The notes under the pieces were generated by a model that ran no database searches, was not told the DNA's origin, and worked only from the letters and a program-made list of their open reading frames with translations. This document shows positions 32,421-41,533 of a DNA stretch of 64,000 nt, one piece after another. Within the stretch, counting starts at the first letter, position 1, and the number at the start of each line of letters is the position of its first letter. The position numbers were made by a program, and so were the translations under genes. The stretch spans positions 1 to 64,000 of the forward strand of contig NZ_LXXZ01000033.1 in assembly GCF_003244875.1 (NCBI RefSeq). The letters are read 5' to 3'. This stretch comes from Stenotrophomonas sepilia. Lineage in GTDB: Bacteria; Pseudomonadota; Gammaproteobacteria; Xanthomonadales; Xanthomonadaceae.

Positions 32421-34165
32421 GGCGATGCCACCACAGCCAGCGCGCGGCGCGCGGTCTCGGTCATCACCGAGGCCAGCTGCTTCAATGAGTACGGCTTGCG
32501 CAGCAGGGTGAAGCCATGGCCAGGATCCCGCGCCAGCAATTCGCTGTAGCCGCTGGTGAGGATCACCGGAAGCTCCGGGAAGCGGGCGCGGATGGCACGG
32601 GCCAGATCCAGGCCGTTCATGCCCGGCATTACCACGTCGCTGAACACCACATGGAAGCGCGAGGCATCCCGTTCCAGCTCGGCCAGGGCCTCGTCCGCAT
32701 TGCGTGCAAGGACCACGCTGTAGTCGAGTTCGCGCAGGGCGCCCACCGCAAATTCGGCCACGTCGACGTTGTCTTCCACCACCAGCACGCAGACGCCATG
32801 CCCATGCTGCAGCCCCGATTGCGCCGCCGGCCGTTCCGTCGTTTCTCCTGCCTGCGCCAGCGGTAGGTACAGCGTAAAGCGGGTGCCGGCGCCGGCCTGG
32901 CTCTGCACGTCCACCTCGCCTTCTGACTGCTTGACGAAGCCGAATACCTGGCTGAGACCGAGTCCGGTCCCAGCGCCCACGCTCTTGGTGGTGAAGAAGG
33001 GCTCGAAAATGCGGTCAACCACCGCAGGGTCGATGCCCGCTCCGGTGTCGGTCACACTGATTGCGGCAAAGTCGCCCTTCATCGGCGCGGCGAAGCGCAC
33101 CGAAGGCACGGCGGTTACCTGCTCCACCTGGATGGTCACCCTGCCGTGTCCCTCGATCGCATCGCGGGCATTGACCGCGATGTTGATCAATGCAGTGTCC
33201 AGCTGGGTCCGGTCCAGCAGTACCGGCATCGGTGTATCGGGCAATGTCAACGACACCTGGATGCGCGCGCCAAGTACCGTGGTGATGATATCCGAGAGCG
33301 CGTGCACGCTTTCGCAGAGGTCGAAGACCTCCGGCGACAGGCTCTGGCGACGCGAGAATGCAAGCAGTTGCGCGGTCAGCTTGGTGGCGCGGTCCGACGC
33401 TGTTGCAATGGCCTGGATGTAGCGGCGCCGGGTGTCGTCTGCCGGCCACGTGTGCAGGAGCATGTCTACCGAACCGGTGATGACCTGCAGCAGGTTGTTG
33501 AAGTCGTGGGCCACCCCGCTGGTGAGCTGGCCGATCGCCTCCAGCTTCTGCGACTGGCGCAGCTGCTCGCGGGCGCGCACCAGTTCCAGATGGGCCTCCC
33601 GCGCCTGCTCGGTGATCGCCGCGACCTGGCGGCTGTGCAGGTCGCGCTCGATCACCCGTTCGGTCTGTTCGCTGACCACGCACAGGATGCCGGCCACACT
33701 GCCGCAGCCGACGCGCAGCGGCGAATAGGAGAACGTCCAGAATGTTTCACGCAGCGTGCCGTCGCGATCCATCATCAGTGGCAGGTTCTTGAAACTGCGG
33801 CTGGTGCCGGCGAAGGCATCGTTGACGGCCTGAACCACGTCTGGCCATACGTCCGCCCAGACATCCTCCAGGCGATTGCCCATCGCGCCGTGCAGTTTTT
33901 CCCCCAGCATGGGCAGGTACGCATCATTGAAGAAGAACGCCTTGTCTTCCTTGCCCCAGGCAAGCCACAGGGGTTCTGGCGAATCCAGGATCATCGCCAG
34001 CAACGTGCGAAGTTCGGCGGGTGCGCTTGCGGCAGTGGCCGAGCGGGCCCAGTCACTGTCCTGCAGCAGTCGGTAAGCGAGCTGATCAGGTGCAGAGACT
34101 GGCAGGGGAAAAGGATGCATGGCCGCCATTGGCGCAGGAAGGTGGCGCAGCATAGCCCAGCGCAT
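32417..34165 (-). CDS. Hybrid sensor histidine kinase (PAS-HisKA-HATPase-REC)
   Basis: A 582-residue cytosolic protein. Residues about 50-170 resemble a PAS domain (FFFNDAYLPMLGEKLHGAMG). The H-box is AIGQLTSGVAHDFNNLLQVI (His near 219). HATPase motifs are DTALINIAVNARDAIE (N-box), DTGAGIDPAVVDRIFEPFFT and GTGLGLSQVFGFVKQSEG. The C-terminal receiver has VLVVEDN and VFSDVVMPGMNG (phospho-Asp near 510). It has no membrane spans, so it senses an internal signal. The 3' end overlaps the monooxygenase end by 4 bp, convergently. Starts at internal ATGs, residues 13 or 16, are possible. Confidence 0.9.
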   Translation of the reverse strand: MRWAMLRHLPAPMAAMHPFPLPVSAPDQLAYRLLQDSDWARSATAASAPAELRTLLAMILDSPEPLWLAWGKEDKAFFFNDAYLPMLGEKLHGAMGNRLEDVWADVWPDVVQAVNDAFAGTSRSFKNLPLMMDRDGTLRETFWTFSYSPLRVGCGSVAGILCVVSEQTERVIERDLHSRQVAAITEQAREAHLELVRAREQLRQSQKLEAIGQLTSGVAHDFNNLLQVITGSVDMLLHTWPADDTRRRYIQAIATASDRATKLTAQLLAFSRRQSLSPEVFDLCESVHALSDIITTVLGARIQVSLTLPDTPMPVLLDRTQLDTALINIAVNARDAIEGHGRVTIQVEQVTAVPSVRFAAPMKGDFAAISVTDTGAGIDPAVVDRIFEPFFTTKSVGAGTGLGLSQVFGFVKQSEGEVDVQSQAGAGTRFTLYLPLAQAGETTERPAAQSGLQHGHGVCVLVVEDNVDVAEFAVGALRELDYSVVLARNADEALAELERDASRFHVVFSDVVMPGMNGLDLARAIRARFPELPVILTSGYSELLARDPGHGFTLLRKPYSLKQLASVMTETARRALAVVASP

Positions 34166-34305
34166 GTCATGACGCTCTGCACACCGCCGACATGAAAGAC
34201 CTCGCCACTTCGCCGCCGACGTGGCAGCGATGTGCCCTTTGTTCCGCAGGTTGCCGCTATCGCGACGCAGCGCGAAGGGAGGCGACGCTGGCCTGAGCGG
34301 CGGGT

Positions 34306-34482
34306 CTAGCCCTCACGACCTGCCTGCGCGGTGAGCGCATCCCGGCCAGCCTCGGTGAGATCGATATCCCCGTCCTCTGCCTGTACAGCCCATCCGGCGG
34401 TCACCGCCCACGTTGCGGCATCACCGCGCACCGGTTCTGCAGCGGCGATGGCCTGGAGTATTTTCCGCTGTTCCACAGTCAT
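34306..34482 (-). CDS. Small helical protein, unknown
   Basis: A 58-residue protein with GAGGAC upstream on the minus strand. The sequence (TVEQRKILQAIAAAEPVRGD, then AGWAVQAEDGDIDLTEAGRD) resembles a small winged-helix or dimerisation helix but matches nothing I can name. It follows the 34499 gene by 16 bp in the same direction, so the two are probably one transcript. Confidence 0.5.
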   Translation of the reverse strand: MTVEQRKILQAIAAAEPVRGDAATWAVTAGWAVQAEDGDIDLTEAGRDALTAQAGREG

Positions 34483-34498
34483 TACCACGTCGCGGTCC

Positions 34499-34777
34499 TC
34501 AGATACCCAGCAACGACGCCGGTTGCCAGTCCGACAGCCGGGCATGGCTGACCGGTTGATGGCAGCCGCACCCGTCGCAGCGGAACAATGCTCCACCTGG
34601 CAAGTGCACCAGATTGTCCTCACTGGCCGAACTGGTCGATGTGCAATGCCGGCAGGTGACCGTGAGCGCGGTGATGCGCTGCACGCCCCCTGACAGATCG
34701 AACACGGCCTCGAACGCGCGAATGACAGGGTGGGCAGTGTCCGGCATCTGAATCTCGACAGGGTGGGGAGACCCCAT
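34499..34777 (-). CDS. Small zinc-ribbon-like protein
   Basis: A 92-residue protein with two cysteine pairs: VTCRHCTST and FRCDGCGCHQ, spaced about 25 residues apart. The spacing fits a zinc ribbon, so it may bind zinc or nucleic acid. No signal peptide. It is followed at 16 bp by the 34306 gene. No close family was recognised. Confidence 0.55.
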   Translation of the reverse strand: MGSPHPVEIQMPDTAHPVIRAFEAVFDLSGGVQRITALTVTCRHCTSTSSASEDNLVHLPGGALFRCDGCGCHQPVSHARLSDWQPASLLGI

Positions 34778-34826
34778 CGTCGCGCGCCGGTTGTGATGGG
34801 CCAGTCAGCCAGGTGCATGGACATGA

Positions 34827-35111
34827 TCAAGACAGCCGCGGCAACCGGCAGCGCTCCATTTCAGAGATCCTTTTTTTTCTTTTTCCGCTCAGGTCCAGCG
34901 GCTTGTCACTGCCGCCGCGCTCGCTCGACCACACTTCCACACCCTTGTTGCAACGGCTCTCGCGGGCAGCGACCTCGCGTGGCAGATCCTTCAGATGGGG
35001 TGACTCCTGGCAGGCCGGATGCATGGCACTGTCGTCGTAGGTGGCGCAGGCGCTGAGCGACGCCAGAGCGATGGCAGTGAGGGTGGCGCGGAATGAAGGC
35101 TGCAGGTTCAT
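34827..35111 (-). CDS. Small lipoprotein
   Basis: A 94-residue protein from the ATG at 35111: signal peptide and lipobox (TAIALASLSAC-ATYDD). The mature part is short and charged, with a further cysteine pair (HPACQES, ESRCNKG) and a Lys/Arg-rich end. It is probably an outer-membrane-anchored periplasmic protein of unknown role. Confidence 0.65.
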   Translation of the reverse strand: MNLQPSFRATLTAIALASLSACATYDDSAMHPACQESPHLKDLPREVAARESRCNKGVEVWSSERGGSDKPLDLSGKRKKRISEMERCRLPRLS

Positions 35112-35235
35112 GGGATGGCCTCGGGTAATGCCAGGATGGCCATGGAATTCAAATCCGTGACGCCGGGCATGCACAATCGGACCCGTTGCACTTGTTATTC
35201 TGTAACAAATGCGCGATAGTCCGGCCCCTGCTGGG

Positions 35236-35505
35236 TCAGGCGATGCAGATCATCAGCACCATGCACAGCGCCACCATCAGCACGAACACACGACGGCTCA
35301 GCGCCAGGCAGGCCAGATAGGCTGCGAGCGCCCACGCAGCCAGCAGTGCACAGGCCACCACCCACAGCCCGATCCCCATCATCGAACCGGCTGCCAACGC
35401 GGACAAGGCAATGGCCTTGGACAACGCCACCCCCAGCACGCTGCCCAGCATGCCGGCCTGCAAGGCGATGGCATCGTGGCGGGCAGGGGCGCGAGGGTGG
35501 TGCAT
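35236..35505 (-). CDS. Small multi-span membrane protein
   Basis: An 89-residue protein from ATG 35505 (an upstream ATG at 35580 would add a Cys-rich, unlikely leader). Three hydrophobic stretches: GMLGSVLGVALSKAIALSAL, then GIGLWVVACALLAAWALAAY, and RRVFVLMVALCMVLMI. No family was recognised. It is a lone gene between the lipoprotein and the exporter. Confidence 0.5.
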   Translation of the reverse strand: MHHPRAPARHDAIALQAGMLGSVLGVALSKAIALSALAAGSMMGIGLWVVACALLAAWALAAYLACLALSRRVFVLMVALCMVLMICIA

Positions 35506-35655
35506 TGCGGGTCCGGTGCAGGCCGAGAAAACGGCGTCGGCTGCACTGTGCCCAAATGCACATCCACGAAATGTGTTCATCGCGCGTCAGGAGCGCGACG
35601 AAGCCGGCTCAGTCGAACGGTTGACCTGTGGATGCGATGGTTGGACGCCCGTTCT

Positions 35656-36867
35656 TCAGTGGTTGCCGGCGGCGACGGTCTTGCGCTTCCTGTCCAGCAT
35701 CACCGCCGCGCACCACAGCAGCAGGCCGCCGATCGCGGTGGCTGCACCGACATAGCCGGTGCTGGCCGGGCTGAAGCCGGCGCTGATCGCCATGCCGCCC
35801 AGCCACGGGCCGAGTGCGTTGGCGGTATTGAAGGCGGCGTGATTGGAGGCGGCCGCCAGCGTCTGCGCTTCGCCGGCCACATCCATCAGTCGCGTCTGCA
35901 GCACCGCCGCCAGCGCACCCATGGTGCCGACCGTGATGATCATCGGGCCGATGGTCCACACCGACTGTGCGGCCAGCGGATACAGCAGCAGCATCACGAT
36001 CGACCACAGCAGCACCACGGCGGCGGCCTTGAAATGGAACTTGTCCACCAGCCAGCCACCGGCGATGTTGCCGATGATCGCGCCGATGCCGAACACGCCT
36101 ACTGCCAGCGGCATCCACGATTCGGCCACGCCGGTGACCTGCACGAGGGTGGGTGCGAGGTAGGTGAACACGCAGAACATGCCGGCGAAGCCGACCGCAC
36201 CGATCGCTAGCGCCAGCCACACCTGGGGAGTGTTGAAGGCGCGCAGTTCGCGCATCGGCGAGGTACGCACTTCGTCCGGGTCCGGCAGCAGGAAGCGCGC
36301 GATCATCGCCACCGTGGCAATGGCCAGCACGCTGACCAGGGCAAAGGCGGTGCGCCAGCTCAACTGCTGGCCCAGCCAGGTGGTCAACGGATTGCCGACC
36401 AGGATCGCGATCGACAGGCCCAGCAGCACCCGCGACATCGCCTGGCCGCGCTGGCCGGCAGGGCTGATCGCAGCGGCCACCAGCATCGCAACGCCGAAGT
36501 AGGCGCCATGCGGCAGGCCGGCGACGAAGCGTGCCACCAGCATCGTGCCGTAATTCGGTGCCAGCGCGCTGGCCAGGTTGCCGATCGCGTAGAAGCCCAT
36601 CAGCGCCAACAGCAGCTTGCGGCGCGGGAAGCTGGCACCCACGAAGGCGAGGATCGGGGCACCGACCACCACGCCGATGGCGTAGGCGCTGATCAGGTGC
36701 CCGACCTGGGTTTCGGAAATCGACAGGCCGCGGCTGATCTCCAGCATCAGCCCCATGCTGGCGAATTCGCTGGTGCCGATGGCAAATCCACCCAGCGACA
36801 GGGCGAGGATGATCAGGGTGCGCTGGCGGGGCGTCAGACGCGCAGCCAGGGAAGAGTTGGGGCTCAT
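35656..36867 (-). CDS. MFS transporter (DHA1-like efflux)
   Basis: A 403-residue protein from the ATG at 36867. Twelve hydrophobic helices fit the major facilitator superfamily. The motif between helices 2 and 3 (GVVVGAPILAFVGASFPRRK) and the helix-5 region (GHLISAYAIGVVVGAP; GLPHGAYFGVAMLVAAAI) resemble AraJ/YdhP-type sugar and drug exporters of the DHA1 group. It probably exports small molecules with proton antiport. Substrate unknown. Confidence 0.88.
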   Translation of the reverse strand: MSPNSSLAARLTPRQRTLIILALSLGGFAIGTSEFASMGLMLEISRGLSISETQVGHLISAYAIGVVVGAPILAFVGASFPRRKLLLALMGFYAIGNLASALAPNYGTMLVARFVAGLPHGAYFGVAMLVAAAISPAGQRGQAMSRVLLGLSIAILVGNPLTTWLGQQLSWRTAFALVSVLAIATVAMIARFLLPDPDEVRTSPMRELRAFNTPQVWLALAIGAVGFAGMFCVFTYLAPTLVQVTGVAESWMPLAVGVFGIGAIIGNIAGGWLVDKFHFKAAAVVLLWSIVMLLLYPLAAQSVWTIGPMIITVGTMGALAAVLQTRLMDVAGEAQTLAAASNHAAFNTANALGPWLGGMAISAGFSPASTGYVGAATAIGGLLLWCAAVMLDRKRKTVAAGNH

Positions 36868-36994
36868 GCGGAGGCGCGATGGGGCGGGGGAGCCGTCCAT
36901 TGTACTGCTGCACTGCAACAGGAGCAGCAGCACTCAGGGTAAATCAGCGTTTGATCGGTGACACGCCGGCCCTCCGCGCCGCCTCGCGGCGGGC

Positions 36995-37414
36995 TCAGAT
37001 GCCCAGCGCCGCCCGGGCATGAGCGTATTTGTCGCGAAGGCGCCCTGCCGTGGTCCCGTCCAGCATCGCCAGCCGCTGTGGATCGGCGTTGTCATCCAGA
37101 TCGGCGCGCTTCACTTTCAATGCAAGCGGGTGGGCGGCAATGCGCGCGTAGTAGCTGTCCGCGTCAGGAGCTGCATCGCGGTTGAGCAGTTGCACCGCCT
37201 CGCGCAGCGGCGCTGGAAATACCTCGATCCGCGCGGCAAACGCCGGGCAGTCCTCGGCCACGTCATGCAGCCAGGCCACCACTTCGGCGTCATCGTCGCC
37301 GCGCACGGCGGCCGCCACCCGCGCCACATGGCCGATATAAGGCTGGCCGGCCTTGTCGAACTGCCCCGCGTGGGCCTCGGTGGCCAGCGTACGGGCAAGT
37401 GCTACCCAGTCCAT
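36995..37414 (-). CDS. HD-domain phosphohydrolase (RelA/SpoT-like HD fold)
   Basis: A 139-residue protein with AAGGAGA before ATG 37414. The HD motif and surrounding pattern (GQPYIGHVARVAAAV, then VAWLHDVAEDCPAF) match small HD_4 proteins related to the hydrolase half of SpoT. A later Asp (RADLDDNAD) fits the metal site. Family members may hydrolyse (p)ppGpp or other nucleotides; this protein is a stand-alone domain. Confidence 0.75.
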   Translation of the reverse strand: MDWVALARTLATEAHAGQFDKAGQPYIGHVARVAAAVRGDDDAEVVAWLHDVAEDCPAFAARIEVFPAPLREAVQLLNRDAAPDADSYYARIAAHPLALKVKRADLDDNADPQRLAMLDGTTAGRLRDKYAHARAALGI

Positions 37415-37544
37415 TGCAGTCTCCTTGGATATCCGCGCACAGTTTCGCGCAAGAGCCGCAGCGGTTGTGGATGCGCCCATGACGCTGCCACGGGCATGAT
37501 GGCGAGGCAGGGGACGCAGTGTTGCCCCGACAAGGAGGAGTGAG

Positions 37545-37802
37545 ATGCAGGAATTCAGGCATGTGCTGGAAACCCGTGGGCGCTATCAGCTGGTAGCGGT
37601 GTCCTACGAGCCGGTGTACGCTCCCGGCGATGTGGTCGGCCATGCGGTCGTCGCCGACGATGGGGATCGTCTGACCGACCTGATATCACTGGCCGAAGCG
37701 CGCCAACGCTTGCTGCAATTGGTGCGTGAAGAGGGCGAGGAGCCCGGGCTGGAAAACGAGAACCACCTGCGGAAGAAGGCGTCGCGCTGGCGCCACCGCT
37801 AG
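37545..37802 (+). CDS. Small conserved-looking protein, unknown
   Basis: An 85-residue acidic-to-basic protein preceded by AAGGAGGAG. The first half is beta-rich (GRYQLVAVSYEPVYAPGDVV) and the second helical and charged. It lies 35 bp upstream of virD4, in the same direction. No domain was recognised, and its link to the secretion system is only positional. Confidence 0.55.
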   Translation: MQEFRHVLETRGRYQLVAVSYEPVYAPGDVVGHAVVADDGDRLTDLISLAEARQRLLQLVREEGEEPGLENENHLRKKASRWRHR

Positions 37803-37837
37803 GCCGTCGCGCCGCGTGCGCATCATGGAGGATTCGG

Positions 37838-39517
37838 GTGTTGCCCAGTAAGAAGTATCTGCTCATCGCCATCATCACGCTGGCGACCCTGCTGCTCGGT
37901 TTCGTGTTTTCCGGCTATCTGACCCTGCTGTTCCTGGGGCTGGACACCCAGCTGTTCACCTGGAACACCTACTACCAGTACGTCCACGCCATCGGCCAAC
38001 CGCAGGTCGCGCCCTTCGTGGGCAAGATCAAATGGGCTGGCTACGTGGGCTTCGGCCTGCCCCTGCTGGTGCTGCTGGTGGCCGGCCTGGTGCTGCTGCT
38101 GAAGAAGGACAAGCGCTCGCTGCACGGCGATGCGCGCTTCGCCACCGGCGCCGACCTGGCCAAGCACGGCATGTTCAAGAAGACCGGCCAGAGCATCGTG
38201 GTCGGCAGCCATGGCGGCAAGCTGGTGCGCCTGGATGGCCAGCAGTTCGTGATCCTGGCCGCGCCGACCCGCTCGGGCAAGGGTGTGGGCGTGGTCATCC
38301 CGAACCTGCTGGAGTACGGCGAATCGCTGGTGGTGCTGGACATCAAGCAGGAGAACTTCGACCTGACCAGTGGCTGGCGCGCCAGCCAGGGCCAGGAAAT
38401 CTATCTGTTCAATCCCTTCGCCGAGGACCGGCGCACGCACCGCTGGAACCCGCTCAGCTACGTCTCCGATGATCCGGCCTTCCGCGTCTCGGACCTGATG
38501 AGCATCGCCGCGATGCTGTATCCGGACGGGGCCGAGGACCAGAAGTTCTGGGTCAGCCAGGCACGCAACGCGTTCATGGCCTTCACCCTGTACCTGTTCG
38601 AGAACTGGGACGACGAGCGCAGCAGCGGTTTCCCGGGCGGCGCCGGCACGCCCACGCTCGGTGCGGTGTACCGTCTGTCCTCCGGCGACGGCACCGACCT
38701 GAAGAAGTACCTCAAGACCCTGTCGGAGCGGCCGTTCCTCAGCGCCAACGCACGTTCGGCATTCGCCAACATGCTGTCCCAGGCTGACGAGACTTTCGCC
38801 TCGATCCTGGGCACCTTCAAGGAACCGCTCAATCCCTGGATCAATCCGGTGCTGGACAAGGCCACCAGCTGCAACGACTTCCTGCTGACCGATGTCCGCA
38901 AGAAGAAGATGACCATTTATATCGGCATCCAGCCGAACAAGCTGGCCGAGAGCCGGCTGATCATCAACCTGTTCTTCAGCCAGCTGATCAACCTCAACAC
39001 CAAGGAACTGCCCAAGTCCAACCCGGACCTGAAGTACCAGTGCCTGCTGCTGATGGACGAATTCACCTCGATCGGCAAAGTCGAGATCATCGCCTCGGCG
39101 GTGTCCTACATGGCCGGCTACAACATCCGCCTGCTGCCGATCATCCAGAGCATGTCCCAGCTCGACGCCACCTACGGCCGGGAAGTGTCACGCACCATCA
39201 TCACCAACCATGCCCTGCAGATCCTGTACGCGCCGCGTGAGCAGCAGGATGCCAATGACTATTCGGACATGCTGGGCTACACCACGGTGCGCAAGAAGAA
39301 CGTCACCCATGCCCGCGAGAAGACCCACAACTTCACCGAGGAACGGCGCGCGCTGATGCTGCCGCAGGAGCTGAAGGCGATGGGGCCGGACATGGAGGTG
39401 TTCCTGTATGAGGGCATACCGCATCCGGTGAAGTGCGACAAGATCCGCTACTACAAGGACCGCTACTTCACCTCGAGGCTGCTGCCGAAGGTGGATGTTC
39501 CGATGCTGAACGTCTAA
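37838..39517 (+). CDS. virD4: VirD4 coupling ATPase of the bacteria-killing T4SS
   Basis: A 559-residue protein starting at GTG 37838 with GGAGG upstream. Two N-terminal spans (YLLIAIITLATLLLGFVF and a second near residues 70-90), then the motor: Walker A APTRSGKGVGV near residue 145, VLDIKQENF, and Walker B LLLMDEFTSIG near residue 405. The all-alpha domain region LRTLSERPFL to FKEPLNPW is present. In Xanthomonadales it binds effector XVIPCD tails through its all-alpha domain. A separate transcript from the virB genes is likely, given the 424-bp gap. Confidence 0.93.
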   Translation: MLPSKKYLLIAIITLATLLLGFVFSGYLTLLFLGLDTQLFTWNTYYQYVHAIGQPQVAPFVGKIKWAGYVGFGLPLLVLLVAGLVLLLKKDKRSLHGDARFATGADLAKHGMFKKTGQSIVVGSHGGKLVRLDGQQFVILAAPTRSGKGVGVVIPNLLEYGESLVVLDIKQENFDLTSGWRASQGQEIYLFNPFAEDRRTHRWNPLSYVSDDPAFRVSDLMSIAAMLYPDGAEDQKFWVSQARNAFMAFTLYLFENWDDERSSGFPGGAGTPTLGAVYRLSSGDGTDLKKYLKTLSERPFLSANARSAFANMLSQADETFASILGTFKEPLNPWINPVLDKATSCNDFLLTDVRKKKMTIYIGIQPNKLAESRLIINLFFSQLINLNTKELPKSNPDLKYQCLLLMDEFTSIGKVEIIASAVSYMAGYNIRLLPIIQSMSQLDATYGREVSRTIITNHALQILYAPREQQDANDYSDMLGYTTVRKKNVTHAREKTHNFTEERRALMLPQELKAMGPDMEVFLYEGIPHPVKCDKIRYYKDRYFTSRLLPKVDVPMLNV

Positions 39518-39941
39518 TTCACGACGCTTAATTTGTGAATTTGATTCGAAGTTAAGAATGTGAATTCGTGATTTCGGTCAAGAATTTGGCATTTGTTCAT
39601 GGATTTTCAGACTTGCCTGACATGGAATTGACGCGTGGTTGTGCGACCCTGTGTCTGTCGTCCAGAAGTGTGTGCTGGATGTCAAAGATGTAGCAGCAGG
39701 GTGGCCAGGAGTTTGTGCCATGGAAACAAGGATGCTTTCGACGTTGGTGAGGTATGCGGATGTGTTGTCGGCTGCGCCGATGGCCCCGCGACCTGGTTGG
39801 CAGCCTTTGGGCTGCAGGGGAGCCGGAGTGGGTGCGCTGCACACAGCGTGTCCCTCCGATTCCGGCGTGCGCGATGCAGCGCCGGACGACCAGGGGACCA
39901 ATGCTCGGGACTGCTTTTTCGTACGTCAAAGTGAAGCCCGT
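39518..39941 (+). promoter_or_regulatory. AT-rich promoter region for the virB operon
   Basis: 424 bp without a gene. 39518-39620 is markedly AT-rich (TTAATTTGTGAATTTG, GTGAATTCGTGATTTC), with short direct GTGAATT copies at 39535 and 39560. The remainder to 39941 is the probable leader of virB7. No certain -10/-35 pair can be fixed by eye, but the composition and position fit the main operon promoter and possible repressor sites. Confidence 0.5.
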
Positions 39942-40388
39942 ATGAATCAGGCGTTTATCGCGAAAATGTCCATCGCCGCAGTGGCGGCGCTGATGGTGGC
40001 CGGTTGCGCCACCAAGTCCGCTCCGGATTTCGGAGGCCGCTGGAAGCCGGTCAACCGCTTTGCTGCGACGACGACCGAAATTCCGCTGTACTCCAGCTAC
40101 GTCTACCAGGCCTCGCCGATGGATGGCACGCTCAAAGCCATGCTCGAGCGTTGGGCCAAGGATTCCGGGCGCACGCTGGACTACCGCCTCAGCTCGGATT
40201 TCACCCTGTATGGCGCGGTCTCGAACATCGACACCACCAACGCACAGCAGGCCGTGATCGATCTGACCGCAGCCTATGCAGCGCAGGGCATCTCCGTCTC
40301 CATCGTTGGCAACCAGATCGTTGTGCAGAGCGCTGGCTCGACGCCGACCGCGTCGGCGCAGGGCGCTGATTCCAACAGCGGCACCTGA
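39942..40388 (+). CDS. virB7: VirB7 lipoprotein, Xanthomonadales type
   Basis: A 148-residue protein from the ATG at 39942. Signal and lipobox: KMSIAAVAALMVAGC-ATK. Unlike the short VirB7 of Agrobacterium, it has an added N0/STN-like globular domain: DYRLSSDFTLYGAVSN, AVIDLTAAYAAQG and ISVSIVGNQIVV. In this T4SS group the extra domain forms an outer ring of the core complex with VirB9 and VirB10. A weak ribosome site (AAGTGAAG) precedes it. It heads the virB operon. Confidence 0.85.
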   Translation: MNQAFIAKMSIAAVAALMVAGCATKSAPDFGGRWKPVNRFAATTTEIPLYSSYVYQASPMDGTLKAMLERWAKDSGRTLDYRLSSDFTLYGAVSNIDTTNAQQAVIDLTAAYAAQGISVSIVGNQIVVQSAGSTPTASAQGADSNSGT

Positions 40389-40477
40389 GTCCACCTCGAA
40401 ATCATCGAACGTGCCGCTCCCCGCGCCTGTCGCAGGGGTGCCACGCCCATTGATGTTTCAGCAGTACGGAAGAATCC

Positions 40478-41533
40478 ATGTTCCGCAAGAAGGATCCCGG
40501 CAATAGTCCCAAGGTCGAGCAGTCGGTCGCCAAGGCGGTCAGCTACGAGATCACCGTGGCCGACATGGCACGCCGCAGCGAGCGGCGCGCATGGTGGGTC
40601 GCCACAGGCTCGTTGCTGATGTCGCTCGCCCTGGCGGGCGGCTACTACTACATGCTGCCGCTGAAGGAGAAGGTGCCGTTCCTGGTGATGGCCGATGCCT
40701 ACACGGGTACCGCGACCGTCGCGCGCCTGAGTGGCACCTTCCAGGGCGAGACGATCACCACCAACGAAGCGATCAATCGCAGCAACGTCGCCCAGTACGT
40801 GCTCGCGCGCGAATCGTATGACTCGGCGGTGATGGGCCTGCGTGACTGGGAGCTGGTGTTCGTGATGTCGAGCAGCCCGGTTGCTCAGAGCATGCGTATG
40901 CGCTACGCGGGAAGTAACCCCCAGAACCCGTTTGTGATGTATGGCCGCGAAAAAGCCATTCGCGTAAAGATCCTCAGCATCACGCCGTTGGGGGCTGAGC
41001 CGAACGGCAGCTTCCGCGGTGCGTCGGTGCGCATCCAGCGCAGCCTGTTGGACAAGCGGACCGGAGCATCCAGCTACCTTGACAACCAACTAGTGACGAT
41101 GCGCTTCGAGTACAACCAGAACCTGGCGTTGTCCGAGCAGGATCGCATCCTCAACCCGCTGGCGTTCCAGGTCACCGAGTACCGCGTCGACAACGACTAC
41201 TCGCGTGGTGTGCCGGTACCGGATGACGGCGCCATGCAGGCGCAGGCGCAGCAGGCCGCTCAGGCGGCGCAGCAGGGGCAGGGCGTCTACGATCCGAACA
41301 ATCCGGCTGCGGCCACCATGATCGATCCGGCCACCGGCCAACCGGTCGCGGCTCCGGCCAACGGCCAGTTACCGGGTCAGCCGCTGCCGGGTCAGCCCGT
41401 ACAGGGTCAACCCATGCCGGGTCAGCCGGTGCAGGGGCAAGCAATGCCGGGGCAGGTTATGCCCGGACAGCCGGCCATGAGGCCGGCGCAGAACAATTCC
41501 ACCGGAACTGCTGATGGAGCAAGCAACCGATGA
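40478..41533 (+). CDS. virB8: VirB8 inner-membrane scaffold with repeat tail
   Basis: A 351-residue protein. One span (AWWVATGSLLMSLALAGGYY) near residues 39-60, then the periplasmic VirB8 domain (ESYDSAVMGLRDWELVFVMS; NPFVMYGREKAIRVKILSI). From about residue 248 there is a Gln/Pro/Ala-rich extension with a degenerate PGQPVQGQPMPGQ repeat to the C-terminus, which is longer than usual for the family. It nucleates the inner-membrane complex. It overlaps virB9 by 4 bases. Confidence 0.9.
   Translation: MFRKKDPGNSPKVEQSVAKAVSYEITVADMARRSERRAWWVATGSLLMSLALAGGYYYMLPLKEKVPFLVMADAYTGTATVARLSGTFQGETITTNEAINRSNVAQYVLARESYDSAVMGLRDWELVFVMSSSPVAQSMRMRYAGSNPQNPFVMYGREKAIRVKILSITPLGAEPNGSFRGASVRIQRSLLDKRTGASSYLDNQLVTMRFEYNQNLALSEQDRILNPLAFQVTEYRVDNDYSRGVPVPDDGAMQAQAQQAAQAAQQGQGVYDPNNPAAATMIDPATGQPVAAPANGQLPGQPLPGQPVQGQPMPGQPVQGQAMPGQVMPGQPAMRPAQNNSTGTADGASNR

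Noticed and set aside
34306..34830. 174-codon minus-strand frame
   Set aside because: Only its last 58 codons (from the ATG at 34482) look natural; the upstream part overlaps the zinc-ribbon-like gene in another frame.
35609..36913. Second minus-strand frame across the MFS gene
   Set aside because: Arg/Pro/Gln-rich composition; the 35656-36867 frame has twelve spans and the real start.
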